This document shows positions 1 to 7,172 of a stretch of DNA of 32,585 nucleotides, piece after piece; position 1 is the stretch's first letter, and every line of letters begins with the position of its first letter. The position numbers were made by a program, and so were the translations under genes. The stretch is from a bacterium (GTDB taxonomy: Bacteria > Sysuimicrobiota > Sysuimicrobiia > Sysuimicrobiales > Segetimicrobiaceae), in contig DASSXJ010000129.1 of NCBI GenBank assembly GCA_035703895.1, forward strand, positions 1-32,585. The letters are read 5' to 3'. The notes below the pieces were generated by a model. That model had not been told where the DNA came from. It did not search any database and was given only the letters and a program-made list of their open reading frames with translations.

Positions 1-878
1 CGGAGGAGCTTGTTGTCGAACGGCGGCTTGGTCACGTTGAGCCAGATCCCCGACCAGGAGAACGCGCCGTGCTCGAGCAGTTTGAACCGCGCCCCAGGTT
101 GGGCCGCCTCCTGCGCCAGCTGCTTCGCCTGGGGAAGCGGGACGATGTTGATGATATCGACGTCCCCGGATTTCAGGTTCGCGATGCGGGCATTGTTGTC
201 CACGATGGCTCGAAAGATGATTCGATCGAGGTACGGCTGCCCTTTCATCCAGTAGTCGGGGTTGCGCTCCAGCGTGACGTGGTCTTGGGGCACCTTCTCG
301 ACGAAGCGGAAGGGCCCCGTCCCGACGGGGTGGAGCGCGAAGTTCGTGCCCGCCTTTTGCGCCTCGGCCGGCGAGACTATCATGCCGGCACGGTCGGTCA
401 GGACGTAGAGCAGCGGGCTGTAGGGCTTCTCCAGGCTCAGCGCCACCGTGTAGGGGTCCACCACAGTCACCTTCTGCACCGGTTGGACCTCGCTGCGGCG
501 GGCCGAGGGGAACTTCGGGTCCTGCATCCTGTCGAAGTTAAACTTCACCGCCTCGGCGTTGAACGGGGTCCCGTCGTGAAACTTCACGCCCTGCCGGAGA
601 TTGAACGTCACGGTCTTCCCATCGGCACTGATCGTCCAGGACGTCGCCAACATCGGGATGATCTTGAGGTTTTCGTCGGTATCCACGAGCTTGTCGTAAA
701 GGCTTTGATAGACTTGCCGGTCCACCGCCGCCGTGGAGCGATGCGGGTCCATGTTGGGAGGGTCCGAGTCGAGCGCGGCGCGCAGGGTGCCGGCCCCCTT
801 GATCCCCTGGGCGGAAGCCATCGCCAGCAGGCCGGCCACCATCAACACGGACAACGTCAGCGCTCCCCATCGGCGCAT
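1..878 (-). CDS. ABC transporter substrate-binding protein, family 5 (peptide/nickel type), N-terminal part
   Basis: About 292 residues are visible before the gene leaves the window, so it is partial (the family is usually about 500-550 aa). Residues 1-23 form a signal peptide ending near MASAQG with no lipobox Cys, so the protein is predicted to be exported rather than lipid-anchored. Family-5 (SBP_bac_5) landmarks follow in order: a segment like DSDPPNMDPHRS, then VYQSLYDKLVDTD, LATSWTISADGKTVTFNLR, GVKFHDGTPFNAEAVKFNF, and later HPVGTGPFRFVE with ERNPDYW. These proteins deliver oligopeptides, glutathione, nickel or sugar oligomers to an ABC importer; the ligand cannot be told here. The ATG at 878 follows a GAAGGGGGTGG ribosome-binding site. 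It lies 74 bases after the isomerase-like gene on the same strand; permease genes, if present, would be outside the window. Confidence 0.92.
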   Translation of the reverse strand, partial: MRRWGALTLSVLMVAGLLAMASAQGIKGAGTLRAALDSDPPNMDPHRSTAAVDRQVYQSLYDKLVDTDENLKIIPMLATSWTISADGKTVTFNLRQGVKFHDGTPFNAEAVKFNFDRMQDPKFPSARRSEVQPVQKVTVVDPYTVALSLEKPYSPLLYVLTDRAGMIVSPAEAQKAGTNFALHPVGTGPFRFVEKVPQDHVTLERNPDYWMKGQPYLDRIIFRAIVDNNARIANLKSGDVDIINIVPLPQAKQLAQEAAQPGARFKLLEHGAFSWSGIWLNVTKPPFDNKLL

Positions 879-952
879 CGTGCCACCCCCTTCACCCGCT
901 CGAAAGCGTGGTGGTATTCACGTTAGGGATACGGAATCCTTCCCCCGCCCGT

Positions 953-1777
953 TCAGCCGAAATGCTCCCGGCAAAACGTGACGGCGCTGGCGAGACGCTC
1001 GCGCACCCTCCCATCGTCTCCCGCCCCGGCGGAGCCGGGCTCGAGCTCGACGGCGATCACGCCTTCGAACCGCCGGCGACGGAGGGCGGCCAGGAACGGG
1101 CCGAGTGGAAGCGACCCCTCCTGGGGCAGACGGTGCTGATGGCCGTCATAGTTCGAGAGGTGCACATGTGCGACGCGATCCGCGAGCACCTCATACATCT
1201 CGAGGAGGTCCACACCCCAAGTGCCCACGTGCGTGGTGTCGAGCGTGATCTCGGAAAAGTGCCGGAGGTCGCGGATGTCGTTCATGTCAAAGAGATTGAC
1301 GAGGCGAGGGCCGAGGCGGTGCCGGGGCATGTTCTCGACCGCGATGGTGAGCCCCACCCGCGTCCTGTACGCCTCCAATTCTGTCGCCAGCCACCGGTGG
1401 TACCGGGATTTCGCCGGAATGGGCGTGAGCACCGCGATGTTGATGAAAGGCGGGTAGCGGAGCGTGACCCACCGGTACCGCAGCGGCGGATGGACCACGA
1501 CGGTGCGCGCGCCGACGGCTCGGGCGAGCTCAACCGTCCGGCGAAGCCGGCCCACCTCGTCCTCGTCCCATCCCTGGATCCCGGGCCGAAACGGGGCATG
1601 CACGCTGAGGATCGGGATCGCGGCCTCGCTCGCGACTTCGTTGAGGTACGCGGGATCGCGCGTATCCCACCGGTCGTCGACCATGATCTCCAGGCCGTCG
1701 AACCCGGCAGCGGCCGCCAGGTGCGCCACCCGCGCGGTGCCGTAGGTGAACAGGGACCCGGTCGACAGGGCGATCAT
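953..1777 (-). CDS. Sugar phosphate isomerase/epimerase-like TIM barrel protein
   Basis: A 274-residue protein of the xylose-isomerase-like / AP endonuclease 2 TIM-barrel superfamily. The strand-end motifs that carry metal ligands in this family are present in order: SVHAPF (about 58-63), VVHPPLRY (about 95), VENMPRHRLGP (about 147), LDTTHVGTWG (about 178-187), HVHLSNYDG (about 204) and VELEPG near the C terminus. Members bind a divalent metal and isomerize or epimerize sugars, or degrade inositol derivatives; others are dehydratases or endonuclease IV. Full length for the family. It starts 21 bases after aconitase and precedes the substrate-binding protein, so a role in processing an imported carbohydrate is possible, but the substrate is unknown. 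Confidence 0.82.
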   Translation of the reverse strand: MIALSTGSLFTYGTARVAHLAAAAGFDGLEIMVDDRWDTRDPAYLNEVASEAAIPILSVHAPFRPGIQGWDEDEVGRLRRTVELARAVGARTVVVHPPLRYRWVTLRYPPFINIAVLTPIPAKSRYHRWLATELEAYRTRVGLTIAVENMPRHRLGPRLVNLFDMNDIRDLRHFSEITLDTTHVGTWGVDLLEMYEVLADRVAHVHLSNYDGHQHRLPQEGSLPLGPFLAALRRRRFEGVIAVELEPGSAGAGDDGRVRERLASAVTFCREHFG

Positions 1778-1786
1778 CGTCCGCGG

Positions 1787-1806
1787 TCCTAGGCGATCCT
1801 AGGCGA
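1787..1806. repeat. Perfect 10-base tandem duplication over the aconitase stop codon
   Basis: The unit TCCTAGGCGA is present twice in a row on the plus strand (1787-1796 and 1797-1806). The repeat covers the aconitase TAG (1799-1801) and part of the 21-base gap to the next minus-strand gene. Each unit contains the palindrome CCTAGG. It looks like a simple replication-slippage duplication that left the reading frame intact because it falls at the stop. Confidence 0.8.
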
Positions 1807-3742
1807 TCGGGCGCGCTTTCGTATGGGCCAGTTTGCCGCCCTCGAGCAGGTACGCCCGCTCGCGGCGGTTGAGATTCAATGCGACGTTGAACGACGTCTT
1901 TTGGGTTACGTTGTTGACGGCCAGGCGCTCCGCGCCGGACTCGACCAGACGGCGGATCTCCGGGATCTCCAGGACATCCCCCAGGCGGATCGTGCCGTGG
2001 TCAGCGGGATTCAGGAACGTCATCGGCACGATGCCCCAGTTGATCAGATTCGCCAAGTGGATGCGGGCGAAGTCCTTGACGATCACGCCGACCACCCCCA
2101 GGTACATCGGCGCGATCGCAGCGTGCTCGCGGCTGCTCCCCTGTCCGTAGTTGCTCCCGCCCACGATGAAGCCGCCTCCCTTGGCCTTGACCCGGGCGAC
2201 GAACTCGGGGTCCACGCGGTTGAACACGTAGTCGGACAGTTTGGGAATGTTCGACCGGAATCGCAGAATCTGCGCCCCGGCGGGCATGATGTGGTCCGTG
2301 CTGATGTTGTCGCCGAGGACGATCAGCGCCTCGCCGCGGAGCCGCTCCGCGAGAGGCCCCTTGAGGGGGATGCCGGTGATGTTCTCGCCCTTGATGATGG
2401 TCAGCCGCGGGGCCTCCCCCGCCGGCGCGGGAGGGACAAGGCTCGAGTTGTCCTGGTCGAGCCGGTCCGGGACTTTTTGCGTCGGAGCCGCAATCCCGAG
2501 CTTCCTCGGATCTGTGATCACGCCCGCGATTGCGGTGGCCGCGGCCACCTCGCTCGAGCTCAGGTAGACCTCGTCGTCCTTCTGGCCTGTGCGGCCCTTG
2601 AAGTTCCGGTTGATGGCTCGGAGGACCTTCATGCCCTTCGCCGGCACGTGCCCCACCCCGATGCAGGCCCCGCACGTGGCCGCCTCGACGTTGACCCCGG
2701 CGGCGATCAGGTCGGTCAGCAGCCCTTCGCGGGCGAGGATTTCGAGATCCAGACGGCTGCTCGGGTGGATGAAGAAGGTGATGTCCGGGTGCACTTTGCG
2801 GCCTTTCACGATCTCCGCCACCGCGCGCATGTCCATGTACGACCCGTTGGTGCAGGACCCGACCATGACCTGGTCGACCTTGACGCCCTCGGTCTGCGAA
2901 ACCGGCACGACCTTGTCAGGGTTGCTGGGGAGCGCCACGAGCGGCTCGATGCGGCTCAGGTCCAGTTCCGTCGACTCGTCGTAGTCCGCGTCGGCGTCCG
3001 GGGAGACCCCCTGCCAGTCCTTCTCGCGGCCGATCCGTTTCATGTAGTCCCGGTTCACCGCGTCGGATGGGAAGATTGACGTGCTCGCCCCGAGCTCGGC
3101 GCCCATGTTGCAGATGGTGATGCGCTGCTGAATGTTGAGGCTCTGGACCCCGGGGCCGACGTATTCGAACACCTTGCCAAACCCGCCCTTGGCCGTGTTC
3201 TCGCGCAGCATCTCGAGGATGACGTCCTTGGCCGTGGACCACGGACGGAGCGTGCCGGTCAAATGGACGCGGACGACGGCGGGCATATCGAAGTAGTAGG
3301 GTCCGCCGCCCATCGCCACCGCGACGTCGAGACCCCCGGCGCCCATCGCGTAGACTCCCATGCCGCCGATGTGAGGCGTATGGCTGTCGGCGCCGAGCGC
3401 GGTGTCCCCCGGGCACGCGAAGTGCTCCTGGTGGATCTGGTGACCGATCCCCGCCCCGGGCTTCGCCCACCACATGCCATACTTGCGTGCGGCGGTGGAG
3501 AGATAAATGTGGTCCTCGGTGTTTTCCTCGCTGACCTGCAGCACGTTGTGATCGCCGTACACGCACGCCACCTTGCACCGCACGCGCTCCAGCTGCATCG
3601 CCTCGAAGTGCATCATCGCCGCGGTGCCGGTGATGTCCTGGACGAGGATCTCGTCGATGCGGATGCCGATCTCCTGGCCCGCGACCATCCGGCCGTCTAT
3701 GAGGTGCGCCCGGAGGATTTTTCGGGTCAGGTTCTCACCCAT
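1799..3742 (-). CDS. Aconitate hydratase (short, about 650-residue type)
   Basis: Interconverts citrate and isocitrate through cis-aconitate in the TCA cycle, using a [4Fe-4S] cluster. The protein is 647 residues, matching the short aconitase subgroup rather than the about 900-residue AcnA. Cluster ligands are visible as Cys297 (VGSCTNGS) and Cys357/Cys360 (ATCGACIGVG). QDITGT lies at 36-40, GADSHTPHIGGMG at about 118-128, and the C-terminal swivel domain begins near 460 with GDNISTDHIMPAG and the substrate-binding GSSREHAA. The ATG at 3742 follows a GGGGGAG ribosome-binding site. It is 49 bases after the UroD-like gene, and a TATAAT element in that gap could give it its own promoter. Because aconitase and LeuC/homoaconitase are related, another hydro-lyase is possible, but the fused swivel domain and length favour aconitase. 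Confidence 0.93.
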   Translation of the reverse strand: MGENLTRKILRAHLIDGRMVAGQEIGIRIDEILVQDITGTAAMMHFEAMQLERVRCKVACVYGDHNVLQVSEENTEDHIYLSTAARKYGMWWAKPGAGIGHQIHQEHFACPGDTALGADSHTPHIGGMGVYAMGAGGLDVAVAMGGGPYYFDMPAVVRVHLTGTLRPWSTAKDVILEMLRENTAKGGFGKVFEYVGPGVQSLNIQQRITICNMGAELGASTSIFPSDAVNRDYMKRIGREKDWQGVSPDADADYDESTELDLSRIEPLVALPSNPDKVVPVSQTEGVKVDQVMVGSCTNGSYMDMRAVAEIVKGRKVHPDITFFIHPSSRLDLEILAREGLLTDLIAAGVNVEAATCGACIGVGHVPAKGMKVLRAINRNFKGRTGQKDDEVYLSSSEVAAATAIAGVITDPRKLGIAAPTQKVPDRLDQDNSSLVPPAPAGEAPRLTIIKGENITGIPLKGPLAERLRGEALIVLGDNISTDHIMPAGAQILRFRSNIPKLSDYVFNRVDPEFVARVKAKGGGFIVGGSNYGQGSSREHAAIAPMYLGVVGVIVKDFARIHLANLINWGIVPMTFLNPADHGTIRLGDVLEIPEIRRLVESGAERLAVNNVTQKTSFNVALNLNRRERAYLLEGGKLAHTKARPIA

Positions 3743-3783
3743 AACACTCCCCCCTCTGGGTGCGCTCGACGTTGGGCTTTTTT

Positions 3784-3789
3784 ATTATA
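3784..3789 (-). promoter_or_regulatory. Candidate -10 element upstream of aconitase
   Basis: On the minus strand the 49-base gap before aconitase contains a perfect TATAAT followed by an A-rich stretch. Transcription would start near 3777, giving a leader of about 35 nt that ends in a GGGGGAG ribosome-binding site. There is no recognizable -35 hexamer at 16-18 bases upstream, where the sequence is all GC, so this is only a tentative internal promoter within the longer minus-strand run. Confidence 0.3.
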
Positions 3790-3791
3790 CG

Positions 3792-4772
3792 CTATTGCGC
3801 CGCGTGCGCGGCGGCGATCGCCGCGCGGATGTTGGCCTCGGGGGTATCCACCGGCATCACACAGCCTGTCGTGACGATGTGGCCTCGGCCCCCGGTCTGC
3901 GCGATGGCGTCGCGCACCTCCTCGGCGACCTCCTCCGGGGATTTCTTGGCGAGGGTGTTCCAGGCATCGATGCCGCAGGCCAGCGCCGTGCTCACCAGAG
4001 CCCGAGCCTCGGCGATCTTGGGCGGAGTCTCGCGCGCGTGCCAGTTGATGATATGGACGGGGTAGTCGGGGAACAGATCGAACATGATATGGACGCCGTG
4101 AATGTGGAGGAACGTTAGGCCGGTGGAGGCGGCCTCGAGCACCTGCAGGTCATAGGGGCGGCCGAACTCTTCGTACTCCTCCCGGGTCAAGAGGTCCGTG
4201 GTCGCCATCTGGGTGGAGAAGAAGATCCCGTCTGCGCCGGCGCCCATCACCGCGCGCACGAAGTCGGCGGTCACCTCGGCGATGACCTGGAGCCCGGCGT
4301 GGAGCTCTTCCGGATCCTCGCGCAGATACCGGACGCTGGCGTGCTCGCCCGCGAGGGTGCGGGCAATACTGAGGGGGCTGAACACCGTCTCCAGCACGTG
4401 CACCTCGGCCCCCACGGCCTCGGCAACGGCCCGGATGGCCTGGGTCTCGCGGCCGTACACGCCCTGGCTCACGTCGAGCCGCCGCAGACGCCGCCAATCC
4501 GTTGGCTTCTTGATCGGCCGGTCGGTGTAGTGGCGAACCCCCTCGCGGTTCGCCTTGTATCCGGCCCGGAGCCCCCAGTCATCTCCGTAGTACCCGCTCG
4601 CCGGCGTGACCTTCAGCAGGTCCACATCGAAGGCTTTGTAATGCGCGATGTGGGCCTGCGCGAGTTTGTCGGCCCGCTGGTCGTCGCCGGGGAAGTGACG
4701 CCAGACCGCAGCCGGGATCTGCTCCGGCCGTTCGCCTCTCGCGGCGGCTTCGATGAGTTCACGATGGGTCAT
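3792..4772 (-). CDS. Uroporphyrinogen decarboxylase (UroD) superfamily protein, function unknown
   Basis: A 326-residue (beta/alpha)8 protein of the URO-D superfamily. The N terminus reads MTHRELIEAAARGERPEQIP and VWRHFPG, where true heme-pathway UroD has its conserved RQAGRY-type motif; that motif is absent, so it is more likely a corrinoid-methyltransferase-like or uncharacterized member than HemE. Other family segments are ADGIFFSTQMAT, LTREEYEEFGRPYDLQVLEA, LHIHGVHIMFDL and HIINWHARETPP. The ATG at 4772 overlaps the TGA of the preceding dehydratase gene by four bases, which decides this start and implies translational coupling. No methyltransferase partner or corrinoid protein lies next to it, so the substrate is open. 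Confidence 0.78.
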   Translation of the reverse strand: MTHRELIEAAARGERPEQIPAAVWRHFPGDDQRADKLAQAHIAHYKAFDVDLLKVTPASGYYGDDWGLRAGYKANREGVRHYTDRPIKKPTDWRRLRRLDVSQGVYGRETQAIRAVAEAVGAEVHVLETVFSPLSIARTLAGEHASVRYLREDPEELHAGLQVIAEVTADFVRAVMGAGADGIFFSTQMATTDLLTREEYEEFGRPYDLQVLEAASTGLTFLHIHGVHIMFDLFPDYPVHIINWHARETPPKIAEARALVSTALACGIDAWNTLAKKSPEEVAEEVRDAIAQTGGRGHIVTTGCVMPVDTPEANIRAAIAAAHAAQ

Positions 4773-5875
4773 CGCTCGGTCCTCCCGGCGGGCGACGGTC
4801 CCGGCGCGGCGGTCCCCGGCGCAGGCGCATCCGTCCCCGCGCCCCGCAGGAGCCCGGCGGCGCGCCGGACCCGGGCCTCGTCTTGATAGATCGCTGCCAG
4901 CGTCTCGAGGGTGATGTTCCCTCCGCTCAGGATCAGGACGACCGTCTTGGCCCGGAGACGGTCTCCGAGGCGCAGGGCCCCTGCGAGACTTGCCGCGCCG
5001 GCGCCCTCGGCGGTCTGGCGGACGGCCTCGGCGAGGAGCAGGATCGCCACCTTCATCTCCTCGTCGCTCACCAGGACGATATCGTCGAGGTGCCGGCGGA
5101 GGATCGTCATCGGGAGCGCAAACGGCACCCTCGTGGCGATCCCTTCGGCGAAGGTCTCCATTCGATCGAGCGTGACCATCCCGCCCTCCTTGAGCGACCG
5201 GTAGACCGGCGGGGCTCCCTCGGCCTGCACGCCGATGACCCGTACTCGGGCGCTCAGGGCCTTTGCGGTGATGCAGTGTCCGCACGCGCCGCTGCCGGCG
5301 CCGATCGGCGCGAGGATCACATCGACGTCCGGGACCTCCTCCATCACCTCCAGGCTGGCGGTCCCGACGCCGGCGATCAAGAGCGGCTCGTTCGCGGAGT
5401 GGACGTAGCGATACCCCTCCTGCGCGGCGGTGCGCTCGACCCACTCGCGCGCTTCGTCGAAGTCGCGCCCCTCGAGCACGACCTCCGCGCCCAGGGCGCG
5501 CATCGCGGCCACCTTGAGCGGGTTGCTCGCGCGCGGCGCGCCGATCACGACCCGGATCCCGAGGAGCCGGGCGGCGTAGGCGATCGACTGTCCGTGGTTG
5601 CCGGTGCTGGCGGTGATGACGCCGCGCGCCCGCTCCTCCGGCGAGAGCTGGCTGAGGAGGTTGATCCCGCCGCGTACTTTGAACGCGCCGGTCGGCAGGA
5701 TGTGTTCACACTTGACGTAGACCCGGGCGCCGAGCAACCGGTCAAGCGCGGGCGCGGGCACGAGGGGCGTGCGCGGCAGGTGAGGGGCGATCACCCTGCG
5801 CGCCCGGTAGACGTCGTGCACCGTCGGCAGGGGCCCGGGCCAGAGAGGGTCAGACATTGGCGTGGTCTTCGTCAA
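4769..5875 (-). CDS. PLP-dependent threonine/serine dehydratase-like enzyme
   Basis: A 368-residue fold-type II PLP enzyme. The Schiff-base lysine is Lys66 in TGAFKVRGG, the substrate loop is STGNHGQS (90-97), and the phosphate-binding loop is PIGAGSGACG (190-199), which differs from the GGGGL loop typical of catabolic threonine deaminase. SGGNITLE near 317 is the C-terminal cofactor motif. There is no ACT regulatory domain, so it resembles the short catabolic (TdcB-type) form; deamination of threonine or serine to a 2-oxoacid and ammonia is the likely reaction, though a racemase or another beta-elimination is possible. Residues from about 340 form an Ala/Pro-rich tail. It follows the Nramp gene by 22 bases and is coupled to the UroD-like gene by ATGA. 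A second in-frame ATG six codons in is an alternative start. Confidence 0.82.
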   Translation of the reverse strand: MTKTTPMSDPLWPGPLPTVHDVYRARRVIAPHLPRTPLVPAPALDRLLGARVYVKCEHILPTGAFKVRGGINLLSQLSPEERARGVITASTGNHGQSIAYAARLLGIRVVIGAPRASNPLKVAAMRALGAEVVLEGRDFDEAREWVERTAAQEGYRYVHSANEPLLIAGVGTASLEVMEEVPDVDVILAPIGAGSGACGHCITAKALSARVRVIGVQAEGAPPVYRSLKEGGMVTLDRMETFAEGIATRVPFALPMTILRRHLDDIVLVSDEEMKVAILLLAEAVRQTAEGAGAASLAGALRLGDRLRAKTVVLILSGGNITLETLAAIYQDEARVRRAAGLLRGAGTDAPAPGTAAPGPSPAGRTER

Positions 5876-5897
5876 GATCTTCCCGGCTGCCTGCCGC

Positions 5898-7172
5898 TCA
5901 GCCGCCGACGTGGAAGACTTGGGTCACGACCAGCGCCAGCGTCAGGACGATCATCACGATCACCGTCACCCACGCGATCACGTTGAAGAGCCGGGAGTTG
6001 GTGTACGCTCCCATGAGCCGCTTGCGATTGACGAGGAGGAGCATGAAGATCAGGATGAACGGCAGGAGGACGCCGTTGGCGACCTGGGAGAGGAACAGAA
6101 TCTTCAGCAGCGGCGCGCCCGGGAGCAGGACCACCGCGCAGGCACCGACGATGAGGGCGATGTAGAGGCCGTAGAACACCGGGGCCTGGCGGATCGTGCG
6201 GTCGACGCCCGATTGAAAGCCCAGCGCCTCGCAGACGTAGTACGACGTGGCCAGGGGCAGCACCGACGCGGAGAAGATCGACGCGTTGATCAGGCCCACG
6301 GCGAAGAGGGCCCCCGCGTACTGGCCGGCCAACGGGAAGAGCGCGAGCGCGGCGTCCTTGACCGTCTCCACATGGAGATGATGCGCGAAGATCGTTGCGC
6401 CGCAGGCCACGATGATGAACCAGGCGACAACGTCGGTCATAATCGAGCCGATCAGGACGTCTGCCCGCGTATAGCCGTACTCTTTAACGGTGATCCGCTT
6501 CTCCACGACCGCGGACTGCAAATAGAACTGCATCCAGGGAGCGATGGTCGTACCGACGACCCCCACGAGCATGATCACGTAGTCGGCATGCCAACTAAAG
6601 GAAGGGGTGACCGTGGCCCGGGCGACCTCGCCCCAGTTGGGATGCGCCAGCGCCCCGGATATGAGATAGGAAATGTACAATGCGCTCGCGGCCAAAAAGA
6701 CTCGCTCGACCGACCGGAACGTGCCCTTGACGACAAGCAGCCAGACGGCCAGCGCCCCGATCGGCACGAAGACGTACTTGGAGATCCCGAAGATCTCCCC
6801 CCCGGCCGCGAGCCCCGAGAACTCCGCCATCGTGTTGCCGAAGTCGGCGAGCAGCAAAGCGAGCATGACGAAGGTGGTGGTGCGGACCCCATACCGCTCG
6901 CGGATGAGGTCGGCCAGCCCGTGACCGGTCACGGCGCCCAGCCGGGCCGCCATCTCCTGGACGACATAGAGCGCGATGGTGATCGGGATCAACGTCCAGA
7001 GCATGACGTAGCCGAACCCTGCGCCCGCCAGCGAATAGGTGGCGATCCCCCCGGCATCGTTGTCGACGTTCTGCGTGACGATACCCGGTCCCATGATGGC
7101 GAGGAAGATCATAAGCCGGCGCGTCGCCGAGGCGCTGGCCACGCGCCTCAAGATCGGGGGCGAGAAGCTCAT
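5898..7172 (-). CDS. Nramp-family divalent metal transporter with non-canonical metal site
   Basis: A 424-residue integral membrane protein with about 11 hydrophobic helices and the Nramp (SLC11) layout. In TM1 the family DPGN motif is replaced by DAGG (Asp39-Ala-Gly-Gly42, within NVDNDAGGIAT), keeping the Asp but losing the Asn. In TM6 the usual Met-Pro-His is Ala211-Pro-Trp (TTIAPWMQFYLQ), so the thioether ligand that favours Mn2+/Fe2+ is absent. This pattern resembles, as far as I recall, the Nramp-related magnesium transporters, so Mg2+ or broad divalent specificity is plausible. Its ATG at 7172 overlaps the stop of the MgtE-N/CBS gene by four bases, strongly suggesting that the two proteins work as a unit. 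Confidence 0.88.
   Translation of the reverse strand: MSFSPPILRRVASASATRRLMIFLAIMGPGIVTQNVDNDAGGIATYSLAGAGFGYVMLWTLIPITIALYVVQEMAARLGAVTGHGLADLIRERYGVRTTTFVMLALLLADFGNTMAEFSGLAAGGEIFGISKYVFVPIGALAVWLLVVKGTFRSVERVFLAASALYISYLISGALAHPNWGEVARATVTPSFSWHADYVIMLVGVVGTTIAPWMQFYLQSAVVEKRITVKEYGYTRADVLIGSIMTDVVAWFIIVACGATIFAHHLHVETVKDAALALFPLAGQYAGALFAVGLINASIFSASVLPLATSYYVCEALGFQSGVDRTIRQAPVFYGLYIALIVGACAVVLLPGAPLLKILFLSQVANGVLLPFILIFMLLLVNRKRLMGAYTNSRLFNVIAWVTVIVMIVLTLALVVTQVFHVGG

Noticed and set aside
69-926. Long plus-strand open frame opposite the substrate-binding protein
   Set aside because: The minus-strand frame gives a clear family-5 binding protein with signal peptide; the plus-strand product is Arg/His-rich and has no family motif.
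3765-3786. Terminator-like hairpin and T-run on the plus strand (GCTCG-ACGT-TGGGC then TTTTTT)
   Set aside because: The adjacent genes are all on the minus strand, and the stem has wobble pairs only; it has no transcript to end. The minus-strand TATAAT in the same place is the more useful reading.
3792-4772. Heme-biosynthetic HemE (uroporphyrinogen decarboxylase)
   Set aside because: The N-terminal RQAGRY-type active-site motif is missing and no other heme-pathway gene is adjacent.
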